Assembly: GCA_000934385.1 (NCBI GenBank)
Contig: KN880741.1
Location: forward strand, 1 to 25,798
Length of the DNA: 25,798 nt
Reading direction: 5' to 3'
Source: Cylindrobasidium torrendii FP15055 ss-10
Lineage: Eukaryota > Basidiomycota > Agaricomycetes > Agaricales > Physalacriaceae
The notes under the pieces are model-generated. The model saw only the letters and a list, made by a program, of their open reading frames with translations. It searched no databases and was not told the DNA's origin. The position numbers and the translations under genes were made by a program. Below, piece by piece: positions 18,142 to 25,798 of this stretch. Positions within the stretch are counted from its first letter, which is position 1, and every line of letters begins with the position of its first letter.

Positions 18142-19229
18142 ATGATACCGGTGCGTCTCGCCACGTACGCTGCGCAATGGCGCTGACAGGCAGACTCAGA
18201 GCTCTGGCATGGACGACTCGTTCAAGAGCCTTCTCTCGCTCTCCTCGGTGGCGGCAACGGCTCAGCCCATCCCAATTCACAAGCCGGACGGTTACCCCGA
18301 CGCCTCCCAGGATAGTTACGGCGCCAAGTCCCAGCGGCGACTATCGTCCACTACTCAGACTCGCCGGCGGCTCAGCGACGCCCGGGACGCTGTGACACGC
18401 CCATCGTGCGTCCTATTCCCCCTCGTTACCCCAAACGTGCTTGTCTAATTCTGGTCCCTAGCCCCGCATCGCTCTCCTTATCGTCTCTCACATTGTCCAC
18501 TCCGAGCCCGCCGCCGCCCAGCATGGGTATAGAGAACCCGGAACTTGCTGGACTCGCGAAACCTGTTATCATCCCCAAGAATGGCAAGAAGCGCGGTGTG
18601 GACCACAAGTGCGAGAGCTGCTCAAAGGCACGTTCTATCCCTATTTCCCGATCTTGTTCCCTAACAATTCGCCGTAGGTGTACCGTCACCCCTCATGCTT
18701 GATTAAACACCGCTGGGAGCATACGCCTCACTGGAGAGAGTCTTCCAAGTACGTTCTCAGCAAGCATCAGCAGGTCCAGCTTCTCGAGGTAAGCTTTGAC
18801 GGCGTAAACGTTCAACATGTCCTCATCTACCGTGCACAGGCTGCCGCCATTTTGTCCCACCTGTCCCCATCGACCACGTCGCTCCCGGAGGATCGTTCCC
18901 TGTGGCCGTCATTCCTTTCTGGCGGGTCGTTGCCGGCGCAGGCGGCGCCTACAGCCAGCTCGGTGCCGATTCCCCAGGGCCCGCGCATGCACGACTATCA
19001 TCTGCCTGCCGCCTCCGCAGCGACCCAGGTCCGTCCTGGTCTGCTCGCAGTCTCTGTGCCCGAACACTATGACACGTCACAGTCGGTGTACGACGAGTCT
19101 GACGAGGAGATGGACGTGTACGAGGACGAGAACCAATACCACGGTGGCGGCTTCGGTGCGCGTTCGAGGAAGCAGCAAGTGAAGGAGGAAGAGGAGGAGT
19201 GGGATGAGTTGGATATGGATATGGATTGA
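18142..19229 (+). CDS. C2H2 zinc-finger protein (putative transcription factor)
   Basis: Five exons: 18142-18150, 18194-18405, 18462-18627, 18678-18788 and 18840-19229, giving 295 residues. The first exon is 9 nt (Met-Ile-Pro). Intron 3 uses a GC donor (AAG|GCACGT) with branch CCTAACA and acceptor GTAG. Only this choice keeps the zinc finger in frame. Intron 4 (51 nt) is a stopless multiple of three. The single finger is C124-x2-C127-x12-H140-x3-H144 and is split by the GC-AG intron right after Lys129. It is flanked by conserved-looking segments (PVIIPKNGKKRGVDHKCESC before; TPHWRESSKYVLSKHQQVQL and ILSHLSPSTTSLPEDRSLWP after). The N terminus is Ser-rich and the C terminus is strongly acidic (EEEEEWDELDMDMD), which fits an activation region. 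One finger alone may bind DNA weakly. Target genes are unknown. Confidence 0.85.
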
Positions 19230-19628
19230 TTCCGTTTTGACTATGGGCTCAGGGTCAATCCTTGTTCTTGGATGGGGCGTAGTGTCTCTCCGGAACTATA
19301 GATGCCTTGACGTCCTTTCTTGATGTCTCCGGTTCTGCTTATCCTCACTCACCATTGCGACTACTTACACTACTTATCATGACCATGGACAACGGAAACC
19401 TGTAAATGTGTGTAAATATGTAACTTATTCGAGGAGGATCTTTCTGTATATCAATTCGTTTTCTGGATAGGGTGGGAAACGCAAGATACCATCGGTCGTC
19501 GAAAAGCAAGAAGTAAGTCCTTATTTGAGAGTCTATGTCTTTACTAACCTATCGACGAAGTAACTATTGTCCGTATAACACATCGCGTAACATTGTTCAA
19601 ACGATTCGGTCACTATCCATTTACACAC
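19230..19628. other. Convergent 3' intergenic region
   Basis: Lies between the stop codons of the zinc-finger gene and F-box paralog D. No gene is visible. Its right end (from about 19505) matches the 3' flank of paralog E. Confidence 0.45.
19505..19600. repeat. 3' flank shared by paralogs D and E
   Basis: Matches 21946-22040 in order and orientation, with shared strings AAGTAAGTC, GTCTTTA, CTATC, ACGAAGTA and TATTGTCCG. The match sets one edge of the tandem unit that contains the F-box gene and its promoter. Confidence 0.65.
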
Positions 19629-21260
19629 TTACACGACCGGTGGGTCAAACTTGAAATCCACACCAGATTCCTGAATATTCTTCCACGCCTGCGATTCCTT
19701 GAAGCTAGAGTCCTCTATGCCATCTATCGGGTGTTCGTAGGAGCTTTCAACTTTAATGTGGAACTTTTCCAGTAAATTGATCACTTTATACCCTGTCGGC
19801 CACAGTGTGGCCCAAGTATCCAGCATCCTGAACCGTATGATATTCCACAGGATATCCGCATGAGAGGCGCCAAAAAAGCAGCAGCCGGGAGAATCCTCTT
19901 GCTCAAGGAGGTTGAACGTGAGAGAGGTGAGCGCGGGAAAACTGACGGGTGTATTGACGAGGATGTTGTGTAGAATTGAGAGGAGCTCGCTTGCGACCTC
20001 TTCGTCCGCCAGCGCTGCGGTCCAAGTAAGGGATTGCAAGTTGGTCAGGTATGGAAGAAGAAGCACAATTGCTTCGGCATCTGCCGTGTAGTCTTCCGTC
20101 CACTGTTCGACCGTGAGGTGCAGCAGACGACAGCCCGAGTCCTTGAGCAAGGAGAGGACTTGGGATACGCTGTCCAGGCGTACGTCTCGAGCGTCGCTGA
20201 TAACAAAGAGGAGGCTCGTGAGATTCGGGAGGAGTACCGGTGGCAGGATCATAGGCGGGATTCTGAAATCAGTAATATGCGGATTTTCTACGGTTTCAAG
20301 GGTGGGCAAGATGTTGTCGACATCTTCAATCAAAGCCAAGCTGTCATCACCCCAGGAGAAAGTGGACGCGGTGGTGTTTCTCATAACAAAGACGAAATAG
20401 TCAGCAAACTGTTTGTACGAGTCGAACCCGGTATAGTTAATTGTGATCTTTGTGAGCTGGGACCAGGGAAGATTCAGAGGGAAGACCCTCGAGTTAAAGG
20501 TCGCCTCAGACAGCTTTGGCGCTTCGCGGAAGATATTCGCATAGTATGATCGGAGTGGGGATGCTGGAGGTGGCTTCTCATCTAAGTCAATGAGCGAAAT
20601 AGCTTGCAAGTTGGGAATGCGATTCCTGATGTCCACGAGTTGACTCCATGGAATGCCTGCGAGAGGCTCGTCCTCGTGGTGCATGTGGTCGTGTCCCTGC
20701 ATGACAAAGGTCCTCCACCGTGGGGAATGTTCGATGCAAAATCGCAGGATTCTGTACGAGGCCCATGTACTGTCGAAGACCTGTGACTGAAGGGGCGTAT
20801 CGGCGACACTCTGGATTGATTCGTCGCTCACATTCCAAAGGTGCAACTTCAAATCCAAAGGCGATGATCTGCCGCCGCATTGAAGCGCCTTTCCGCATGC
20901 ATCTGCGAACTGTTGCCAAACCGTCGGATCGATTGGCGTACGCGTTGCAGGGACGAGGGCGATGCAGATCCGAGACCAGATAGCGGGAAACGACATACAG
21001 ACAAATTTCCAGCTATTACAGACGGACATAAGTACGAGCTGTGACGGAAGGCCTCCCGCGATTTGGAAGACGGTCAAGGACTCGAAGTGATCATGAGAGC
21101 TCGAAAGAGCTGCTTCGAACACAACGATATCGAATACGGTAGCTAAGAGTTCGTTCGGCAACGAGAGAACGGGAGCATGAGCCTATGGTGTATGAGCTTT
21201 GGAAATCCAGATATACAGCGTTTGCATGCGACTCACGGTGCCAGTGGTTGCGAGAGACAT
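19629..21260 (-). CDS. F-box-like protein, array paralog D
   Basis: Two exons, 21260-21237 and 21182-19629, give 525 residues beginning MSLATTGTAHAPVLSLPNEL. The intron (21236-21183, 54 nt) has donor GTGAGT and acceptor CCATAG and is phase 0. In frame it would carry the sister genes' start away from the F-box, so splicing is required to reach an ATG. The motif LPNELLATVFDIVVF starts at residue 16, and LVLMSVCNSWKFVCMSFPAIWSRI completes the F-box-like fold. Degenerate leucine-rich repeats follow (LLPNLTSLLFVIS, LPYLTNLQSLTW). The nearest relative in the window is the truncated copy at 24484-25565, with PPMILPPVLLP and LIEDVDN shared. SCF substrate recognition is the likely role, with the target unknown. 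Confidence 0.8.
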
Positions 21261-21261
21261 G

Positions 21262-21650
21262 ATGGCTGAGTTAGGGGAGACTTATCGAGGGACACGATAC
21301 TTTGAAAGCCTTTTATATGCGGCCGCCATGTTACCACTGGTAAAAACCAGCGTAAGAATTGTCGCCTCAATCGGCTGTTCGACCAAGCGTTGTCATGGTT
21401 CTTTTCATTGTGCCACTGGAAGACGACACCGCATTTTTACAATAAGCACATGGTGCAAAGTCATCGCCTCTGCCCATTCTTCAAGCATAGGACAGCATTC
21501 GTGCTGTGTCGAGGTTCGCGGTAGAACTCAGAACTTAGAAGTCGAAGGTGATCGACTCGGAGTGATCACGCCACTCGATCAGCAAGCCAACTGTGGGCGA
21601 TAATTGAAGTTTGTGCGTCGAGGTGTCCGTAGCCTCTGGAATTTCTGAAT
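21262..21650 (-). repeat. Upstream region of D, duplicated at E (23667-24030)
   Basis: About 370 bp upstream of paralog D align with the same region of paralog E. Shared blocks include GCGTTGTCATGG, AAAGTCATCGC, GGACAGCATT, GTGCTGTGTCGAG, AGAAGTCGAAGGT, ATCACGCCACTCGATCAGC and AACTGTGGGCGATAATTG. GTGATCAC (21562-21569 and 23955-23962) is a perfect 8-bp palindrome inside the best block. In E it is flanked by a 9-bp inverted repeat, GATCGAGTG/CACTCGATC (23949-23957 and 23965-23973), which is only partly kept in D. Confidence 0.75.
21308..21319 (-). promoter_or_regulatory. TATA box of F-box paralog D
   Basis: Minus strand reads CATATAAAAGGC, 48-59 bp before the ATG at 21260, as in the sister genes. 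Confidence 0.75.
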
Positions 21651-21754
21651 GTAGCATTTGCGGAAACCTTTCGCTATGATACCACATTCCTCTCGGACGG
21701 AGGGCTATTCTACTAGCGCGTCTGTGCCTCGCTCCCAAGTCGTGACTTTGACTT

Positions 21755-21940
21755 GAGACCCGCGTGAAAGGCGCCAAAGAAAAAGAAACTGAGGATAGCC
21801 TCCCCATCGAATGCTCAAGGAAGTTTCACGTAAGCGCCGAGATGATCGCAGTCAGACTGACGTGCATATGGACCAGTAAAACGTACAGCCTGAGGAATGT
21901 CAAGAAATTGATTGCAATGGCAGGGAAGAAACGCTCATCA
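21755..21940 (-). pseudogene. Small relic of an F-box-like coding region
   Basis: Aligns with 24685-24845, an internal C-terminal part of the truncated paralog at 24484-25565, in the same orientation. The first block is GAGACCCGCGTG-AAGGCGCC, followed by AGAAACTGAGG. A second block is 21899-21919 against 24821-24841, where four of 21 positions differ. All four are G/C in the paralog and A/T here. The ends are lost and the frame is broken. It shows that another F-box copy once stood between D and E. Confidence 0.65.
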
Positions 21941-22056
21941 AATGAAACGAAGTAAGTCTAATTGAACCATATCTGCGTCTTTAATAATCTATCTACGAAG
22001 TAGTTATTGTCCGAAATGTTGCTCGAGTAATTCGATTATTATTCGCGTATCGCGAC

Positions 22057-23665
22057 TTATACAACCGGGAGGTAAATCCCGAAATTGACTCCAGCTGACT
22101 GGATACTCTGCCACGCCTGGGATTCCTTGAACTCTTGCGAAATGATCTCTGTCGCCTCCACGGTGGGGTAGTTTGGAATGTTGATATGAAATCTCTCTAC
22201 CTCAGCGTCAGGCCATTGTACCAGCATTCTCGCCCGCACAATATCCCATATGGCGCTTGCCAGATGAGCATCATAGAGGTATCGAGGGCTAGTACCGGGC
22301 GAAGGCGTGATATTGACGGTGAGCGTGGTGAGGTACGGCATGTTGACGGGCGTAGTAGCACTGGCAACCAGGAGGTCACGCAACTTTCGGATAATGTAAG
22401 TGAAGTTTGTAGCCCAAACATCATTCGAGTATGTCTTCTCTACTGGTGATGCGTTGATGGTGAGGGATTGTAGCGTCTCTAGGTAAGGAAGAAGAGGCTC
22501 AATCGACTGCCCCTCGTAGTCTTGCGCCCACTCGTACATCGTAAGGTCTAGCAGACGACAGCCCGAGTTTTCGAGCAACGTTTTGGCCTGTAAGACGCCG
22601 AAGATGTCCTCGCGAAGCACTGTTCCGACCTTAAATGACAAACTGGAGAGGTTCGGGAAGTGTAGATTTGATTGCAGGTTCATAGGCGAGAGTCGCAAGT
22701 CGACGACATGAGGGTTCTGTGTCACCGGAAGATCATTAGTGTCAACGGTGTCGTCGATTTCTTCTCTGGTATTGTCGAGGGAGACGGTGGGAGCAGTAGT
22801 ATATTTCATGGCACGGGTGAGATAATCATCGAACCGGGGGTTCCATGCGAACCCAGAGTAGTCGAGGGTGATTTCTTCAAGCTGGGACCAGGGAATATCC
22901 AGATCAACGATACTTGCGTTGAAATTCACAACAGACAGTCTTGGCGCTTCTAGAAAGATATCCCAACGCTCGTGTTTCGAATAGTTCGAAGACGGTATGT
23001 GCCATAAGTCATGGAAAGAAAGACTTTCCAACATGGGAATGCGATGTGCAACGTCTGTGAGATGAGCCCATGGAATCCCCGAAATTTGGGGTGTTCCGTT
23101 TGAATACTTGTATCCCCGCATGGAAAATTCTTTCCACCGTGAGGAATGCCTCATCACAAGCTGAAGGATCCTGTACGCAATGCTCTTGTCGTCGGCCACC
23201 TCTTCGTAAAAGCGCGCTTTATTATGATGCATATGTGCAGCGATATCGTCCCTGTCTTCTTCTATGATGTTCCAATCTTGCAACTCAAGCGTTAGAAGCA
23301 ACGATCCGCTCCAATGAAGCGCCTCTTCGCACACAAGTGCAAATTCAGTCCAATCTGGCAGACCAATTACAATTTGTGCAGGGCGGAGATTGAAGCAAAT
23401 CTTCGTCCATAGCTCAGGAAGTGAGGTACAGAGATCTTCCCACTTTCTGCATACACTCATGAGTACGAACTGTGACGGAAGGCGCGTGATCTTGAAAACG
23501 GAGAAACCAGAGCTCGAAAGAGCAGCTTCAAACACGAAGAGATCAAAGATCACGGCTAGGACCTCGTCAGGTAGTGAAAACATAGAAGCGTGAGCCTAGG
23601 ATGTATCAGATTGGAGATATGAGTAACAATCACAGACGACGCACCGTCGTTGCTGCGAGAGACAT
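22057..23665 (-). CDS. F-box-like protein, array paralog E
   Basis: Two exons, 23665-23645 and 23595-22057, give 519 residues beginning MSLAATTAHASMFSLPDEVL. The 49-nt intron (23644-23596) has donor GTGCGT and acceptor ATCCTAG, phase 0. A start at the internal ATG 23583 would also make a frame, but it would skip the conserved first exon and TATA spacing. The F-box-like motif LPDEVLAVIFDLFVF starts at residue 15, followed by FVLMSVCRKWEDLCTSLPELWTKI, and leucine-rich repeats follow (LHFPNLSSLSFKV, MPYLTTLTVNI). A charged insertion (about EEDRDDIAAHMHHNKARFYE) is not in the sisters. The 3' and 5' flanks match those of D, so D and E are products of one tandem duplication. Likely SCF substrate adaptor with unknown target. 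Confidence 0.8.
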
Positions 23666-23704
23666 GATGGCAGACTGATAATCAAGAGGCGTGCTAGAGC
23701 GGTA

Positions 23705-23716
23705 GCCTTTTATATG
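23705..23716 (-). promoter_or_regulatory. TATA box of F-box paralog E
   Basis: Minus strand reads CATATAAAAGGC, 40-51 bp before the ATG at 23665, as in A, B and D. Confidence 0.75.
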
Positions 23717-24030
23717 CAACTTTTGTACTACCAAAGGAAAGTAAGGCGTAGAAATCGTTGCCTCAATCGATTCCTTCATCTCGAAGCGTTGTCATGGCTC
23801 CTTTTGTTGTACCACAACAACATCGCATTTCTACAATAATGACAAAACGCAAAGTCATCGCATCTTTCCAAACCTGTGTTTTAGAAGCGTGGGACAGCAT
23901 TAGTGCTGTGTCGAGATCCGCGCAAAACGCAGTAGAAGTCGAAGGTTCGATCGAGTGATCACGCCACTCGATCAGCGAGCTAACTGTGGGCGATAATTGG
24001 AATTTGAGCGTCGAGGTGTGCGTAGACGGC

Positions 24031-24483
24031 GGACTATGGTCCGAGAGTCTGTGCTTCGCTCGTCCCTCGGTTTGGGGCTCTCACAGTGTCACGACAATTA
24101 AAAAAATCTCAGTACTTTTCTCCATACGCTATGAAAAACAAACTTAGAAGGCTGGAGTCTTCTTTGCAACCCTCTGCTTTCCTTTCCACAACCTTAGGTC
24201 GTGACTTCGACATGTTCAACTTCATCGCAATTAACATGACAGGATAAATCATAGCTGCGGCGTAGGCAAAACAACAGATATTTGCGTGTACGGTAAAGCC
24301 TGTTCGTTCGTCATACACAATGTCAAAACAGTCCTGATGTAACGACCAACTACAGTCACAGAAATGTCCGTATCGGAGTGCGTGCGTAACTACTAGGATT
24401 GTCCAGTCAACATACTAAAGGAGTCCATTCGTCCATTCTACTCATTCGCATATTCGCAGCGCCGGAATATTGTCCATCGGAAG
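24031..24483. other. Intergenic region between E and the truncated copy
   Basis: No supported gene. A 69-residue minus frame (24109-24318) has no family features. Only weak similarity to the D upstream region (GTCTGTGC-TCGCTC) remains near 24045. The right end is the 3' flank of the truncated F-box copy. Confidence 0.4.
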
Positions 24484-25565
24484 CTAAAACCTGAAATCCA
24501 CATCAGCTGCCTTGATATTGCTCCACGCCTGCGATTCCTTGAATCCTTCATCCATGACCTCGACCCCGGCATTCTCGTTGTCAGAGCTCTTGACTTCGAT
24601 ATAAAAATGTTCTAGCTTGACTATTTTATGACCTACAGGCCATGCATCCCAATTCAGCATCCTGGACTGTACGATATTCCAAATGAGACCCGCGTGGAAG
24701 GCGCCGAAGGAGTAGAAACTGAGGGCAGCCTCCTCAACTATGGACTCATAGAGTTCCAATGTGAGAGAGGTGAGCGCAGGTAGTCTGACGGGCAAATTGA
24801 CGAGTAAATTGTGCAGGGATGTCAAGAGATTGATCGCGACGTCTTCGTCCCACATTGATGCGACCCAATTGAGGGATTGTAGACTGGTGAGGTAGGGAAG
24901 AAGAGGCGCAATCGAGGTGACGTCCCCCGTGTAGTGCGATGGCCACTGTTCGATCTTGAGGTGCAGCAAATGACAATCCGAGTTCTTGAGTAGCGTGACA
25001 ACTTGTGAGACGCTGTCCAAGCACTCGTCTCGAGAGTCGCTGACAACGAAGTGGAGAGCTGTAAGCTTCGGGAGGAGTACTGGTGGCAAGATCATGGGTG
25101 GGATTCGGATGTCAACGATGCAGTGATTTTCTACTGTCTGAAGTGTAGGTGCAATGTTGTCGACATCCTCGATGAGTTCCAGGTTTTCGCCCCAAGAGAA
25201 AGCGGGAGCGGTGGTTCGTGTCATAACCAGGGCGAAATGGTCAGCGAACTGGCGGTACGAGTCGAACGCGGTATAGTTGAGTGAGACATCCTCGAGCTGG
25301 CGCCAGGGAAGATTCAGGGGGAAGATACTTGAAACGAGGTTTACAACCAACAGACTTGGCGCATTCAGAAAGATATCTGCATAGTAGGATCGAAGTACGG
25401 AGGCTTTAGGCGGCACGTAGAATAAATTAGTGAGCGAAAGACTTTGCAATTTGGGGATGCGATTCGTGACGCTCGCAAGATGTCCCCATGGAATCCCTGC
25501 CGTGCGATCGTCTACTAAGTTGCTGTAGTGTCCTCTGATACCAAACGTTTTCCACCGTAGCTGTT
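24484..25565 (-). pseudogene. 5'-truncated F-box-like paralog F
   Basis: The minus-strand frame reads without a stop from about 25565 to 24484 (about 360 codons). It aligns with paralog D from the segment LRWKTFGIRGH to the common end SQAWSNIKAADVDFRF. It keeps the central and C-terminal repeats (IPPMILPPVLLP, LLPYLTSLQSLNW). Missing are the first exon, the F-box motif and about 150 residues. Homology to D stops at about 25560, and no ATG lies near the break (the frame above it opens only at a GTG). Without an F-box it cannot act as an ordinary SCF adaptor. A splice acceptor-like TACCTGCAG just upstream (about 25594-25602) leaves open that it is spliced to a new 5' exon outside the window, so an expressed chimera is possible. 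Its repeats are still stop-free, which suggests recent truncation. Confidence 0.65.
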
Positions 25566-25798
25566 GCGGATTGGTGCGTGTGCGACTCGACACCTGCAGG
25601 TACGATTACCTGGATGAGGTAGGCGCAGCCGCTATGGAGCTTAATGGAAGGTTCTTGTATATTCTGTAGTCGTAGTATATATACCGGTAGCTACTGTACG
25701 ATACCTCATCCGTTTGCTAGGCTAGCTCGAAGCCTCAACCAAACGGAATATCATTCTCTGTTGCTCGTGCCGCCTGCCGTCGCCCCGAACCTGCAACA
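25566..25798. other. Right edge, unrelated sequence at the truncation point
   Basis: Not related to the F-box array. It has a GTACGAT-TACCT motif near 25600 and GTACGATACCTCATCC near 25697, the second also partly inverted relative to TGGATGAGGTA at 25611-25621. A TATATATA run occurs near 25676. It may be the end of an inserted element or new 5' DNA. Nothing can be named. Confidence 0.3.

Noticed and set aside
24109..24318. Minus 69-codon frame with a hydrophobic stretch
   Set aside because: Short, no recognisable motif, and it lies in a spacer made of decayed duplicate DNA. Not enough to call a gene.
1..25798. tRNA, rRNA, CRISPR array or intact transposase
   Set aside because: No cloverleaf with A/B boxes, rRNA core, spaced direct-repeat array or transposase motif was seen on either strand.

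Overview
The window reads as nuclear DNA of a filamentous basidiomycete, most likely an Agaricomycete. The genes carry many short GT-AG introns (about 43-100 nt) with CTAAC/CTGAC-like branch sites. The window also holds a MYND zinc-finger gene and an expanded F-box-like gene family, both common in that class. I see no rRNA, tRNA, CRISPR array, prokaryotic operon or intact transposon. All identifications come from reading the translations; no database search was run.

Layout: 1-915 has no supported gene but holds strong palindromes. A solitary F-box-like gene (916-2520, -) and a three-exon MYND zinc-finger gene (2833-4851, -) follow. The central part carries housekeeping genes. These are myo-inositol oxygenase (5577-6882, +), a C-4 sterol methyl oxidase of the ERG25 type (7439-8610, +), a small disordered protein (8958-9425, +) and a short proline-rich protein resembling the N-terminal part of fungal SH3/Las17-binding (Csh3-like) proteins (9562-10255, -). 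Further right are a 500-residue disordered protein (15902-17404, -) and a C2H2 zinc-finger protein (18142-19229, +).

The right half (about 10.2-25.6 kb) is a birth-and-death array of F-box-like paralogs, all on the minus strand. There are four full-length genes (10630-12237, 13744-15363, 19629-21260, 22057-23665), one 5'-truncated copy (24484-25565) and two smaller relics (13197-13535 and 21755-21940). After splicing, the four intact genes give 519-525 residues. They share a phase-0 first intron placed exactly seven codons before the F-box motif, and the same TATA core (GCATATAAAAGGC-like) 40-60 bp upstream of the ATG. In two of them this intron is a multiple of three without a stop, so a naive ORF call keeps it in the protein.

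The array spread by segmental duplication that dragged non-F-box sequence along. Upstream of the F-box gene at 10630-12237 lies a decayed copy (about 12345-12867) of the 500-residue gene. It is followed directly by a dead copy of the 5' end of the proline-rich gene (12868-13196). The relics differ from their sources mainly by G/C to A/T transitions, as expected from cytosine-deamination decay (RIP-like or methylation-driven). This array and its decay pattern are the most interesting content of the window. I found no evidence for a wholly new enzymatic system.
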